Shown: positions 1 to 8,528 of the stretch, in pieces | How positions within the stretch are numbered: position 1 is the stretch's first letter | How the letters are laid out: each line of letters opens with the position of its first letter | From: Lysobacteraceae bacterium | GTDB taxonomy: Bacteria > Pseudomonadota > Gammaproteobacteria > Xanthomonadales > Xanthomonadaceae | Assembly (NCBI GenBank): GCA_023954075.1 | Contig: JAMLIV010000021.1 | Span: forward strand, 1 to 58,425 | DNA length: 58,425 nt | Direction of reading: 5' to 3' | Program-made: the position numbers and the translations under genes | The notes under the pieces: generated by a model | The model's input: the letters and a program-made list of their open reading frames with translations, nothing else | What the model was told of the DNA's origin: nothing | The model's database searches: none

Positions 1-1
1 C

Positions 2-757
2 AACTACAAGGAAGCCACCGAGGCGCTCAAGGGCAAGATCAAGAAGGCGCTGTTCTATCCAACGATCGTAATCGCAGTGGCCATCCTCGTCAGCGCCATC
101 CTGCTGATCTTCGTGATCCCGCAGTTCAAGGAAGTATTCAACAACTTCGGAGCCGAACTGCCATCCTTCACGCAAATGCTGGTCAACGCATCGGAATTCA
201 TGGTGAGCTGGTGGCCGGCAATGCTTCTGGTCACGGTCGGCACAATCATTGGACTGGTGCAGGCCAAGAAGCGGTCAAGAAGCTTCGCGCGGCTTCTCGA
301 CCGCCTGATCCTCAAGGTGCCGGTGATCGGCGAGATCATGAGAAACTCCGCCATCGCGCGCTTTGCCCGCACCCTGGCCATCACCTTCAAGGCCGGTGTG
401 CCGCTGGTGGAAGCGCTGGACACGGTGGCCGGCGCCACCGGCAACATCGTGTACGAGCAGGCCGTTCATCGCATCAAGGATGATGTCTCGGTGGGCTATC
501 AGCTCAACACCGCCATGCGCCAGGTGGACGTGTTCCCGCACATGGTGATCCAGATGGCCGCCATCGGCGAAGAGGCCGGCGCGCTCGATACCATGCTGCT
601 CAAGGTGGCCGAGTTCTACGAGCAGGAGGTCAACAACGCGGTCGACGCGCTCTCTTCCATGCTGGAGCCGATGATCATGATGTTCATCGGCACCGTGGTC
701 GGCGGCATCGTGGTCGGCATGTACCTGCCCATCTTCAAGCTGGGCATGGCCATCTGA
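2..757 (+). CDS. pilC: Type IV pilus inner-membrane platform protein PilC, 5'-truncated
   Basis: C-terminal part (about 251 residues) of a PilC/GspF-family polytopic inner-membrane protein, the platform on which the assembly ATPases work to extend and retract type IV pili. The frame is open to the window edge, so the N-terminal cytoplasmic domain lies upstream. Visible features are a hydrophobic segment near residues 22-40, a second one following SEFMVSWWPAMLL, the second GspF domain (RLLDRLILKVPVIGEI, then ARFARTLAITFKAGVPLVEALD, typical of the family), and the usual C-terminus with the MLEPMIMMFIGTVVGGIVVG membrane helix and YLPIFKLG. The next gene starts one base after the stop, so the two are co-transcribed and probably translationally coupled. 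Family assignment is firm. PilC rather than the type II secretion GspF is inferred from the adjacent prepilin peptidase and taxon. Confidence 0.93.
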   Translation, partial: NYKEATEALKGKIKKALFYPTIVIAVAILVSAILLIFVIPQFKEVFNNFGAELPSFTQMLVNASEFMVSWWPAMLLVTVGTIIGLVQAKKRSRSFARLLDRLILKVPVIGEIMRNSAIARFARTLAITFKAGVPLVEALDTVAGATGNIVYEQAVHRIKDDVSVGYQLNTAMRQVDVFPHMVIQMAAIGEEAGALDTMLLKVAEFYEQEVNNAVDALSSMLEPMIMMFIGTVVGGIVVGMYLPIFKLGMAI

Positions 758-758
758 G

Positions 759-1736
759 GTGCTGACCCTCCTGCTGGACTTCCCGGCGCTGGCGATCGCC
801 TGCGCCGCGGTGTTCGGGCTGCTGGTCGGCAGCTTCCTCAACGTGGTGATCCTGCGTCTGCCCGCGCGCCTGGAGTGGCAGTGGCTGCGCGATGCGCGCG
901 AGGTGCTGGCGGATGCGGAGCGCTCTCCCGCCCCACCCGACTCCGCCGATGGGCGCGAGAACGAGAAGGCGGTGCGCGCGTCGCTCCATCTCGCTTCGCC
1001 AGAACCCGGCGTCACCCTTCCTGCCCCCACGGATGAAGGCGGATCGCAGCCGCCCGGCATCGTGGTGGAAGGATCGCACTGCCCCAAATGCGGTCACAGG
1101 CTGGCGGCGTGGGAGAACATTCCGCTGCTGAGCTTCCTCCTGCTGGGCGGGCGCTGCCGCGGCTGCAAGGCGCGCATTTCGTGGCAGTATCCGGCGGTGG
1201 AGGCGCTCACCGGGCTGCTGTTCGCCCTGGTGGTGTGGCGTTACGGGATCAGCTGGCAGGGCGGCACGATGCTGGTGGCGACCGGGTTCTTCGTCGCCAT
1301 GAGCGGCATCGATGCGCGCACCACGCTGCTGCCCGACGTGCTCACCCTGCCCTTGCTGTGGTTCGCGCTGCTGGCGAGCCTGGTGCCGGTGTTCGTGACG
1401 CCGGGCGAGGCCATCCTCGGCGCGGCGGTGGGCTATCTCTCGCTGTGGAGCGTGTACTGGGGCTTCAAGCTCCTTACCGGCAAGGAAGGCATGGGCTTTG
1501 GCGACTTCAAGCTGCTGGCCGCGATCGGCGCGCTCTGCGGCTGGAAGGCGATCCTTCCGGTGGTGCTGATGAGCTCGGTGATCGGCGCGGTGGTGGGGCT
1601 TGCACTCATCATCATCCAGGGCCGCGACCGCGCCACGCCGATCCCGTTCGGCCCTTATCTCGCAGCCGCCGGATGGGTGCAGATGATGTACGGCGGCGAT
1701 CTGCTCGGCGCCTATCTGCGCTGGATGGGCGGCTGA
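759..1736 (+). CDS. pilD: Prepilin peptidase / N-methyltransferase PilD with an unusual insert
   Basis: Bifunctional inner-membrane aspartic protease that cleaves type IV prepilin leaders and methylates the new N-terminus. GTG start one base after pilC. The zinc-binding tetracysteine is present (C108-P-K-C111 and C133-R-G-C136), as are both catalytic aspartates: D185 in GIDARTTLLPD and D249 in GMGFGDFKLLAAIGA. Several hydrophobic helices follow, and the PFGPYLA motif near the C-terminus is typical. At 325 residues it is longer than the roughly 285-290 usual for the family. The excess is a polar, proline-rich stretch at about residues 55-104, between the first cytoplasmic loop and the tetracysteine motif. 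Its DNA (942-967) resembles a repeat unit also found inside hrpA, so it is probably a tolerated insertion. In Xanthomonas coaE normally follows pilD; here repeats and an unrelated operon follow. Confidence 0.95.
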   Translation: MLTLLLDFPALAIACAAVFGLLVGSFLNVVILRLPARLEWQWLRDAREVLADAERSPAPPDSADGRENEKAVRASLHLASPEPGVTLPAPTDEGGSQPPGIVVEGSHCPKCGHRLAAWENIPLLSFLLLGGRCRGCKARISWQYPAVEALTGLLFALVVWRYGISWQGGTMLVATGFFVAMSGIDARTTLLPDVLTLPLLWFALLASLVPVFVTPGEAILGAAVGYLSLWSVYWGFKLLTGKEGMGFGDFKLLAAIGALCGWKAILPVVLMSSVIGAVVGLALIIIQGRDRATPIPFGPYLAAAGWVQMMYGGDLLGAYLRWMGG

Positions 1737-1747
1737 TTCGCGCGCAG

Positions 1748-1959
1748 CGTCGGCCGCGTAGGGCCGACCTACGACAGCACCCCGTAGGTCGGGGCTACGC
1801 CCCCGACGTGATGTTCAACGCCCGGCCGCATCAAACGCCCGGCAACGCCAGGCTCTTCGATGCCCGGCCACGATGTTCGATGCACGGCCACGTCGGCCAC
1901 GTAGGGCCGACCTACGGAACCACGCTGCCGATTCGTAGGTCGGGGCTACGTCCCCGACG
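1748..1959. repeat. Cluster of GTAG-headed palindromic repeats (REP/SMAG-like)
   Basis: Four 26-bp units at 1748-1773, 1783-1808, 1891-1916 and 1934-1959, in alternating orientation, so they form two inverted pairs. Read from the GTAG end, each is GTAG, then GTCGGGG or GTCGGCC, a central CTACG, and the complementary arm CCCCGAC or GGCCGAC. This architecture is that of Stenotrophomonas GTAG REPs, which are thought to be mobilised by RAYT tyrosine-type transposases; no such transposase is in the window. Between the pairs is a 20-bp imperfect tandem starting TTCGATGC at 1856 and 1876. The cluster occupies nearly the whole 258-bp gap between pilD and the next gene and may act as a transcription or mRNA-decay boundary (inference). 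Confidence 0.85.
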
Positions 1960-1994
1960 GAACGCGCCGCCCCCATCTGCGGCATCATTGCCTG

Positions 1995-2240
1995 ATGAGC
2001 TCGCCACTCGACCTGCGCCACCTGCCGCCGCCCGAACCGATGGAGCGCATCGTCGCGGCGCTGGACGCGCTGCCGCCCGGCGCGGCGCTGGTGGCGCTGA
2101 CGCCGTTCCGGCCGCTGCCGCTGCTGCCGATGCTGGAGGCGTGGGGCTTTTGCTGGAGGATCGAGGATACGCCGGACGGCCACGCGCGCATCGCGATCTG
2201 CCGGCGCGAGGACGAGGCGCGGCTGGACGATCTGGAATGA
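1995..2240 (+). CDS. DUF2249-family small protein
   Basis: 81-residue protein starting MSSPLDLRHLPPPEPMERI with a central ALDALPPGAALVALTPF and LPLLPMLEAWGFCWRIED. The LDLR..pPPEPm..i...ld.L..g..l...t...P.pLl..Le..Gf pattern is that of the DUF2249 family. These small alpha/beta proteins are often encoded beside nitrite/NO-metabolism, hemerythrin or heme-copper oxidase genes, and their biochemical role is not settled. No strong ribosome-binding site precedes the ATG. The stop overlaps the next start (ATGA at 2237-2240), so translation of the membrane protein downstream is coupled to it. Family assignment is from pattern recognition only. Confidence 0.75.
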   Translation: MSSPLDLRHLPPPEPMERIVAALDALPPGAALVALTPFRPLPLLPMLEAWGFCWRIEDTPDGHARIAICRREDEARLDDLE

Positions 2241-3532
2241 GCGCGCTCGATTTCGCGCAGGCACCGCCGCTGGCGCGCCCGCTGCGCTGGCTGCTGCTGT
2301 CGCCGCTCTGGGGCATCGCCGCCGGCGCGTGGCTGGCGTGGCGCGGCGAGGCGGCGCTGATGGGCCGCTGGGTGCCGGAAACCGCGGCCCTGGCGCATGT
2401 TTTCGCCCTGGGCGTGCTGGGCAATGCGATGTTCGGCGCGCTGCTGCAATTCCTGCCGGTGGCGGCGGGCTGCCCGCTGCGGCTCGGGCGCGCGGCCGAC
2501 GCGCTGCACGTCGCCTTCAACCTCGGCATCCTTGCGCTGGCCGTGGGCCTGTGTGCGCCGAGCGCCGGTGCGCTGGCGCTCGCGCCGCTGCTGCTGGCGC
2601 TGACACCGCTCGGTTTCGCCTGGGCCGCACTGCCGTCGCTGCTCGCGCGCGGCGCGCGGCGCGCGCTGCGCGGCGGCATCGGCTTTGCCCTTATCGCGCT
2701 GCTGCTCACCGTCGCCGCCGGCGCGCTGGCGGCATTCGCGCTGCGCGGTGACGTCGCACTCGCGCTCGAACCCCTCGTCGATGTGCACGCGGGCCTTGGC
2801 CTGCTCGGCTGGGTGCTGGGGCTGATGGCCGCCGTGGGCAGCCTCACGCAGCCGATGTTCCAGGGCGCACGGCGCGTCCCCGAGCGGGCGCTGGCCGGCT
2901 GGTTCATGCTCGCGGGCGCGGCGCTGGTGACCGGCGCGGCGCTGCGGTTTCTGGTCGATTCGCAAACCGGCCTGGCGCTGGCGCTGGCCGTGCCCGGTGC
3001 GCTCTGGGTGCTGGCATCGCTGCTCCTGCCGATGGCCACCGCGCGCCGGCGCGACGCGGCGCTGGTGCAGTTCTGGCGCGCGGGCAGCATCGCGCTCGGG
3101 GCCGCCTGCGTGCTGGCACCGCTGGCGGCGGCCGGCTGGCTTTCCGAACGCGGCGGACTTGCCGCCGGCGCGCTCGCGCTCGGCGTCGGCTTGCCGCTGA
3201 TCGTGACCGGCATGCTGCTGGAAATCAGCGCCTTTCTGGCCTGGATCGCGCTGCGCCGCGACTGCCCGCGCGGGCTGCGCATTCCCGGCGTCGGTCTGCT
3301 CGTGCCCGAGCCCGACAAGCGCGCGGTGCTCGCCCTGCATCTCGTCGCCGCCGTCGCGCTCGCCGCCGCAGTACTCTGGCCCGCCGCTCTCGCGCGCATC
3401 GGCGGCGGCGCGCTGGCGCTCGCGCATGCGGCCACGCTCGCGGCGCTTGCGCGCGCGCTGCGTCACGCGAGGAGCTTCCGGGACACGCTGCCGCCCGCGA
3501 ACCGACCCCACACCCACGAGGAACCGCAATGA
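2237..3532 (+). CDS. Polytopic membrane protein resembling heme-copper oxidase subunit I / NnrS-type proteins
   Basis: 431 residues, almost entirely hydrophobic, with about twelve predicted transmembrane helices. The frame is open further upstream, but the ATGA overlap with the DUF2249 gene fixes the start. Candidate heme-ligand positions are His in ETAALAHVFALG, in the segment VDVHAGLGLLGWVLGLM (followed by SLTQPMFQG), and in LALHLVAA. The H-A-x-L-G-x-x-G-W ... P-M-F pattern is shared with NnrS-like and subunit-I-like heme membrane proteins; this is recalled family knowledge, not an alignment. It lacks an obvious full set of oxidase copper ligands, so it is not a canonical terminal oxidase. 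It overlaps the downstream redoxin gene by four bases. A role in NO or heme/copper handling is inference. Confidence 0.6.
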   Translation: MSALDFAQAPPLARPLRWLLLSPLWGIAAGAWLAWRGEAALMGRWVPETAALAHVFALGVLGNAMFGALLQFLPVAAGCPLRLGRAADALHVAFNLGILALAVGLCAPSAGALALAPLLLALTPLGFAWAALPSLLARGARRALRGGIGFALIALLLTVAAGALAAFALRGDVALALEPLVDVHAGLGLLGWVLGLMAAVGSLTQPMFQGARRVPERALAGWFMLAGAALVTGAALRFLVDSQTGLALALAVPGALWVLASLLLPMATARRRDAALVQFWRAGSIALGAACVLAPLAAAGWLSERGGLAAGALALGVGLPLIVTGMLLEISAFLAWIALRRDCPRGLRIPGVGLLVPEPDKRAVLALHLVAAVALAAAVLWPAALARIGGGALALAHAATLAALARALRHARSFRDTLPPANRPHTHEEPQ

Positions 3533-4011
3533 ACACCGACCTTCCCATGGCACCCGAGTGGCAGGTGGAGCGCTGGTTCAACGCCGCAGAACCGCCCACC
3601 CTCGCCGCGCTGCGCGGCCGGGTCGTGGTGCTGGAAGCCTTCCAGATGCTCTGCCCCGGCTGCGTCTCCCACGGCCTGCCGCAGGCCAGGCGCATCCGCG
3701 AGACCTTTCCGCCCGAGCATGTGGCGGTGATCGGCCTGCACACCGTGTTCGAGCATCACGCCGCGATGACGCCGGTGTCGCTGCAGGCCTTTCTGCACGA
3801 GTACCGCATCGACTTCCCCGTGGGCGTGGACCGCGCCGGCGACGGCGATCCGATTCCGCAGACGATGCGCGCCTACGCCATGCAGGGAACCCCGACGCTG
3901 TGCCTGATCGATCCGCAGGGCCGCCTGCGGCACCGCCATTTCGGGCAGGTCGGCGATCTGGCCATTGGCGCGCAGATCGCCTGGATGCTGGGGTTGGCAC
4001 CGCCCGCGTGA
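3529..4011 (+). CDS. Thioredoxin-fold redoxin with CPGC motif
   Basis: 160-residue TlpA/AhpC-TSA-like protein. An N-terminal WFNAAEPPTLAALRGRVVVLEAFQMLCPGC matches the redoxin pattern, with the redox pair C42-P-G-C45 and the cis-proline loop MQGTPTLCLIDPQG. No signal peptide or membrane anchor is seen, so it is predicted cytoplasmic, unlike classical TlpA. The ATG lies in an ATGA overlap with the membrane-protein stop. The sequence VIGLHTVFEHHAAMTPVSLQAFLHEYRIDFPVGVD contains three histidines close together, an unusual feature that might bind metal. A thiol-disulfide role for a partner in the same operon is inferred from context. Confidence 0.8.
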   Translation: MNTDLPMAPEWQVERWFNAAEPPTLAALRGRVVVLEAFQMLCPGCVSHGLPQARRIRETFPPEHVAVIGLHTVFEHHAAMTPVSLQAFLHEYRIDFPVGVDRAGDGDPIPQTMRAYAMQGTPTLCLIDPQGRLRHRHFGQVGDLAIGAQIAWMLGLAPPA

Positions 4012-4078
4012 CCCAGGTCAGCTCCCGTCGTGCCGCTCCGTGGCATCGTGCCGCCACCGCGCAGAAGAAGGATTCCCA

Positions 4079-4297
4079 ATGACCAACCCGGCCATCGACA
4101 TCGACGGAGCCCTCGTCGCCCGCAGCCTGGAGATGGAGGTCGATACCTTCCGCAAGCTCATGAGCGAGGGCAAGATCTCGGTGCTGTGCGAACGCGGCAC
4201 CGGCGAGGACGCCGGCCGCTACCGCGCCAGCTTCTACTACGCCGGCAAGCGCGCCCGCTTCGTGGTCGACGAAACCGGGCGGGTGCTGGACGAGTGA
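4079..4297 (+). CDS. Small DUF6522-like protein
   Basis: 72-residue protein (MTNPAIDIDGALVARSLEM...). An AGAAGGA Shine-Dalgarno six bases upstream decides the ATG at 4079. The pattern of an N-terminal helix (VDTFRKLMSEGKI), a single cysteine in VLCERGTGEDAGRYR, and strands ending FVVDETGRVLDE matches small proteins I recall as DUF6522, found near redoxins and denitrification-accessory genes. That family name is tentative. It lies 67 bp after the redoxin on the same strand and is probably the last gene of the four-gene operon. Function unknown. Confidence 0.6.
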   Translation: MTNPAIDIDGALVARSLEMEVDTFRKLMSEGKISVLCERGTGEDAGRYRASFYYAGKRARFVVDETGRVLDE

Positions 4298-4476
4298 GGC
4301 GTATCGCGTCTTTGCTCGGAGCGCGGTGCTGCCGGATGACGACGCAACGGGGTCGCCTGCGGCGGTTTTGCCCTGCCCGCCGATGGCGGCGAGGGCGCAC
4401 CGGAAGTTCGCAGCGAATTCTTATCAGCGCGAAACGAATGCGCTAGGCTGCGGAACCCGGTTTTCGCTGTCCCCCG

Positions 4477-5787
4477 ATGAAAACACCAAATCTTCTCCGC
4501 CGCTGCTTCACCCTCGCACTCCTGTCGATCCTCATCCTGGGACTGCCTGCAAGCGCACAGCCACCCGATACGCTCTGGCTGTCGCTGGACGAACCGGCGT
4601 ACCGGCTGCTGCAGAAGATCAGCCCGACCCGGTGGCCGCTCGCCACGGGCGAGGTCGCCGCCATCGAAGAATCAGACGTGGCTGCACGGTACGACAAGGT
4701 GCACGTCGTCCACGTATCGGCCTTCGAACGCGATCAGCTGGCGCAGGCAGTGCACGTCGCGCTCAACCGCTGCGCCGGCTTCGTCGCCCACGATTCGCTC
4801 GCCGACGCGCTCTCGGTGCTGACCCCGGCCACCGGCGGCTTCACCCCGACGCGGCCCGACTACGTCATCGCCCACGCGGCGCGCGTCACCCCGATGCTGG
4901 CCACCGTCTCCGATGCCCGCATCGGCACCGACATCCAGACCCTTGCGGCCTTCCACAACCGCTACTACTACGCCTCCTCGGGCACCCAATCGGCCGACTG
5001 GCTGGCGCAGTACTGGGAAACCATCGCGGCCGGACGCAGCGACGTGCAGGTCACCAAGGTCTACCGCGGCAGCGACGCCATGCCCAGCGTGGTGCTGACC
5101 GTACAGGGCAGCGACCTCACGGAGCAGATCCTGGTGCTGGGCGCGCACCTGGACTCCATCAACAGCTACGGCAGCGGCTCGATCTCCTCCCGCCGTGCGC
5201 CCGGCGCCGATGACGACGCCTCCGGCGTGGCCTCCCTCACCGAAGTGCTGCGCGCGATCGTGGAACACGACCTGCGCCCGCGCCGCAGCATCCAGTTCAT
5301 GGCCTATTCCGGCGAGGAGCTCGGGCTCTACGGTTCGGACTACATCGCCGCCGACTACCGCACGCGCGAGGTCGACGTGGTCGGAATGCTGCAGCTGGAC
5401 ATGACCAACTACAAAGGTTCCGTCGAAGACATCTTCATCATCGACGACTACACCGACGCGCAGCAGAACGGGTTCCTCGTCCAGCTCGCGCAGCACTACC
5501 TGCCGCAGCTCACGGTGGCCCACACCGCCTGCGGCTATGGCTGTTCTGACCACCGATCGTGGAACCGGCAGGGCTACGCGGCTTCCTTTCCGTTCGAAGC
5601 CCGCATGAACGAGGACAATCCCTACATCCACATGATCAACGACACCTGGGAAACCGTGGGAAGTCAGGCGCTCCACGCGCAGAAGTTCGCCCGCCTCGCC
5701 CTCGCCTGGCTGGTTGAGCTGGCTGGAGACGGCGGCCTCTGGGAAGGGTTTGGCGACGGCTTCGAAGACAGCGAAACGGACAGCTGA
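4477..5787 (+). CDS. Secreted M28-family zinc aminopeptidase (leucyl aminopeptidase type)
   Basis: 436 residues with an N-terminal signal peptide (positive RRC then FTLALLSILILGLPASA, cleavage near residue 27). The M28 co-catalytic zinc site of Vibrio/Aeromonas aminopeptidase is complete: H224 in GAHLDS, D246 in GADDDASG, E280-E281 in YSGEELGLYGS, D308 in LQLDMTNY and H359 in CSDHRSW. A pair of cysteines (C352, C356) flanks that last loop, as in secreted homologues. Residues 28-150 form an N-terminal propeptide-like domain. The acidic tail GFGDGFEDSETDS is odd; many secreted Xanthomonadales proteins carry a terminal D-G-F-E motif. It is monocistronic and convergent with proB. Predicted to release hydrophobic N-terminal residues from extracellular peptides. 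Confidence 0.93.
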   Translation: MKTPNLLRRCFTLALLSILILGLPASAQPPDTLWLSLDEPAYRLLQKISPTRWPLATGEVAAIEESDVAARYDKVHVVHVSAFERDQLAQAVHVALNRCAGFVAHDSLADALSVLTPATGGFTPTRPDYVIAHAARVTPMLATVSDARIGTDIQTLAAFHNRYYYASSGTQSADWLAQYWETIAAGRSDVQVTKVYRGSDAMPSVVLTVQGSDLTEQILVLGAHLDSINSYGSGSISSRRAPGADDDASGVASLTEVLRAIVEHDLRPRRSIQFMAYSGEELGLYGSDYIAADYRTREVDVVGMLQLDMTNYKGSVEDIFIIDDYTDAQQNGFLVQLAQHYLPQLTVAHTACGYGCSDHRSWNRQGYAASFPFEARMNEDNPYIHMINDTWETVGSQALHAQKFARLALAWLVELAGDGGLWEGFGDGFEDSETDS

Positions 5788-5804
5788 GGCGACCCGGCAC
5801 GCGT

Positions 5805-5830
5805 CGCGCGGCCTGCCGGTCGGCCGCGCG
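5805..5830. terminator. GC-rich hairpin between convergent genes (possible bidirectional terminator)
   Basis: Perfect 9-bp stem CGCGCGGCC / GGCCGCGCG with an 8-nt loop, lying between the M28 peptidase stop and the proB stop. There is no T-tract on either side, so it is not a classical intrinsic terminator. It may only slow polymerase or protect 3' ends. Confidence 0.35.
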
Positions 5831-5968
5831 GAGCGGGCTCGCCGCCGATGCGGCGCGATGGGTTATCGACCACACGGCACGACCCATCGTGGCCAAGGCC
5901 GCTCCTGCAAAACGAAGGACGTGGTGGGCGGAAAACGTCGCGCGGGCTTCGCCCTGTCCGGATCCGGC

Positions 5969-7114
5969 CTACAGCACGACCAGGTCGTCGCGGTGGACGA
6001 CGGCGTCGTCGTAGGTGTAGCCGAGCAGGGCCTGGATTTCGCGGCTGTGGCGGCGGGCGATGCGGCGGATGTCGCGGGCCGAATACTGCACGATGCCGCG
6101 CGCGACCGGGCGCGCGCCTGCGCCCTCGGCGGCGCGGATATCCACGATGTCGCCGCGCGCGAAGTCGCCTTCCACCTCGATCACGCCGCCGGGCAGCAGG
6201 GATGCGCCCTTCTCCGACAGCGCGCGCGCCGCGCCGGCATCGACGAGGATCGCGCCGGGCGCGGATGGCGCATGGCGCAGCCAGTGCTTGCGCGCCGCCA
6301 GGCGCGAGAGGCTGGCGCGCACGAGGGTGCCGCGCACCGTGCCGTGCGCCATCAGGCGCAGCGCGTCGGCGTCGGTGCCGTCGAACAGCACGGTCTGGAT
6401 GCCCGCGCCGGCGGCCTTGGCCGCGGCCTGCAGCTTGGTCGCCATGCCGCCGGTGCCGATCACGCTGCCGGCACCGCCGGCCATCGCCAGTATCGATTCG
6501 CCCACTTCGGCCACCTCGTCCACCGGCCGCGCGGACGGATCGTCGCGCGGGTTGGCGGTGTAGAGGCCGGGCACGTCGCTGGCGATCAGCAGTAGGTCGG
6601 CATCGACGAGGGCCGCGACGAAGGCGGCGAGGTTGTCGTTGTCGCCGAGCTTGAGCTCATCCACCGAAACCGTGTCGTTCTCGTTGACCACGGGAATGGC
6701 ATCGAGGCGCAGCAGCTCCAGCAGCGTCGCACGCGCGTTGAGATAGCGGCGGCGGTTGCGCAGGTCGTCGTGGGTCAGGAGCACCTGCGCCACGGGGCGC
6801 TCGAAGAAGCGCTGCCACAGCCCGATGAGCTGCGCCTGTCCGAGCGCCGCCAGCGCCTGGCGCGCCGCCATCACGGCACCGGATTCGAGCGCGCCGGGCA
6901 CGATCGCGCGCCCGGCGGCGACCGCGCCGGAGGAGACGATCACCACCTCGCGCCCGGCCTGCCGGCTGCTCGACACGAACTGCGCCAGCGCCAGCGCATA
7001 GCGCGGCGTCAGCCCGCCGCCGGGCGCGGCCACCAGGCTGCTGCCGACCTTGAGCACGGCGCGCTTCCAGCGCGGCAGGGGGCGTTCGGTGAAGGACGAT
7101 GCGGATGCGGTCAT
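5969..7114 (-). CDS. proB: Glutamate 5-kinase
   Basis: 381-residue ProB, which phosphorylates glutamate in the first step of proline synthesis. An amino-acid kinase domain fills the N-terminal two-thirds (VLKVGSSLVAAPGG at about residue 21, SSGAVAAG, VVNENDTVSVDELKLGDND, GTGGMATKLQAA), followed by a C-terminal PUA domain (GAILVDAGAARAL ... FARGDIVDIRA), the normal two-domain length. It is the last gene of the arginine cluster, 118 bp after argH. In Xanthomonas proA follows proB; here the cluster ends and a convergent peptidase gene follows, so gamma-glutamyl phosphate reductase must be encoded elsewhere. Confidence 0.97.
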   Translation of the reverse strand: MTASASSFTERPLPRWKRAVLKVGSSLVAAPGGGLTPRYALALAQFVSSSRQAGREVVIVSSGAVAAGRAIVPGALESGAVMAARQALAALGQAQLIGLWQRFFERPVAQVLLTHDDLRNRRRYLNARATLLELLRLDAIPVVNENDTVSVDELKLGDNDNLAAFVAALVDADLLLIASDVPGLYTANPRDDPSARPVDEVAEVGESILAMAGGAGSVIGTGGMATKLQAAAKAAGAGIQTVLFDGTDADALRLMAHGTVRGTLVRASLSRLAARKHWLRHAPSAPGAILVDAGAARALSEKGASLLPGGVIEVEGDFARGDIVDIRAAEGAGARPVARGIVQYSARDIRRIARRHSREIQALLGYTYDDAVVHRDDLVVL

Positions 7115-7232
7115 GGCATTGGTATCGGCGGGACAGGCTTCACGCGATGGATGGAGCGGGAATCACGGCGGAAACCGCTGCGCGGGTTCCGCCCTGCGCG
7201 GCGGATCTGTCGCTGGCGGTGCGCGGATTGCA

Positions 7233-8528
7233 TCAAGAAGCGCGCGCCAGGCGTTCGCGCAGCACATCGAGGCGCAGATCCACGGCGGCACCGGGTGAGG
7301 TGCGTGCGGCGAGGCTGCCTTCGGGCGTGCGGCCCTGCCCGGCGCTGTCGCTGCTCGCCGCCGCGGCCCTGTAGGCGTCGCGGAACGGCACGCCGGCAAT
7401 GGCGGCATCCACCGCGACATCGGTGGCATACATGCCCGAATCGATCGCCGCGCGCAGGCGCTCTTCGCGCCATTCCAGGTTCGCCAGCAGCGCGGGCAAA
7501 AGCTCCAGCGCCGCCAGGCCGCGCCCGAAACCGTGGAAGATCGCGCCCTTGCTGGCCTGCAGGTCGCGGTGATAGCCCGAAGGCAGCGACAGCAGCTGCT
7601 CGATCTCGGTGCGCGCCGCGGCGACGCTGGCGTGGGTGGCGCGCATCAGCTCGATCACGTCGGGATTGCGCTTGTTGGGCATGATCGACGAGCCGGTGGT
7701 GTACTGCGCCGGCAAGGCGACGAAGCCGAATTCGGCGCTGGTGAAGAGCGAGAGATCCCAGGCGAGGCGGCGCAGATCCAGCGTGGCGCTGCCGAGCGCT
7801 TCGAGCGCGGCCAGCTCGAACTTGCCGCGCGAAAGCTGCGCGTAGACCGGCGACACCTGCAGGCGCGAAAAGCCGAGCGCGGCGGTGGTGTGGTCGCGGT
7901 CGAGCCTGAGATTCACGCCGTAGCCGGCGGCGGTGCCGAGCGGATTGCAGTCGATCAGGGCGAGCGTGTCGGCGGCGCGCACGGCGTCGTCGATGAAGGC
8001 TTCCGCCCAACCCGCCCACCACATCCCGGCGCTGGACACCACGGCGCGCTGGATATGGGTGTAGCCGGGCATCGGCAGGTGTTTTTCCGCTTCGGCGCGC
8101 TCCAGCGCGATCCTTGCGATTTCGCGCGAGAGCTGCGCTACCCGCGCCAGCTTTTCCTTCAGCCACAGCCGCGTGGCGACGAGGATCTGGTCATTGCGGC
8201 TGCGCCCGGTGTGGATCTTGCGGCCAGCGTCGCCGAGGCGTTCGGTCAGGCGGGCTTCGATGGCGGAGTGGCCGTCCTCGTAGCGCCCGTCGAGGACGAA
8301 TGTGCCGCTGCGGAAATCCTCGGCGAGGTGGGCCAGCTCGCGCCTCAGCCCTTCAAGCTCATCGGCACTGAGCATGCCGATGCGCTGCAGGCCCTCGGCG
8401 TGCGCGCGGCTGGCGGCGATGTCGTGCAGGAAGAACTCGCGATCGAGGATCACGTCGTCGCCGGCGAGGAAACGCTGGATTTGCGCGTCCACCGCCACGC
8501 CGGGCTTTTGCCACAGCAGTCCGCTCAT
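7233..8528 (-). CDS. argH: Argininosuccinate lyase
   Basis: 431-residue ArgH, which splits argininosuccinate into arginine and fumarate in the last step of the pathway. Fumarase-superfamily signatures are present: [24 protein letters not shown], and the flexible catalytic loop [18 protein letters not shown]. The length fits the shorter xanthomonad form rather than the roughly 460-residue enterobacterial one. The ATG overlaps the argC stop (ATGA at 8525-8528), so translation is coupled. Overall it is a regular member of the family. Confidence 0.97.
   Translation of the reverse strand: MSGLLWQKPGVAVDAQIQRFLAGDDVILDREFFLHDIAASRAHAEGLQRIGMLSADELEGLRRELAHLAEDFRSGTFVLDGRYEDGHSAIEARLTERLGDAGRKIHTGRSRNDQILVATRLWLKEKLARVAQLSREIARIALERAEAEKHLPMPGYTHIQRAVVSSAGMWWAGWAEAFIDDAVRAADTLALIDCNPLGTAAGYGVNLRLDRDHTTAALGFSRLQVSPVYAQLSRGKFELAALEALGSATLDLRRLAWDLSLFTSAEFGFVALPAQYTTGSSIMPNKRNPDVIELMRATHASVAAARTEIEQLLSLPSGYHRDLQASKGAIFHGFGRGLAALELLPALLANLEWREERLRAAIDSGMYATDVAVDAAIAGVPFRDAYRAAAASSDSAGQGRTPEGSLAARTSPGAAVDLRLDVLRERLARAS

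Noticed and set aside
1088..2236. Upstream extension of the oxidase-like membrane protein through pilD and the repeats
   Set aside because: The extension translates repeats and out-of-frame pilD. The ATGA junction with the DUF2249 gene gives a natural start.
1737..4297. Classical insertion sequence or genomic island around the redox operon
   Set aside because: No transposase, integrase, tRNA attachment site or terminal inverted repeats of IS type were found. Only GTAG repeats flank one side, and base composition looks like that of the neighbours.
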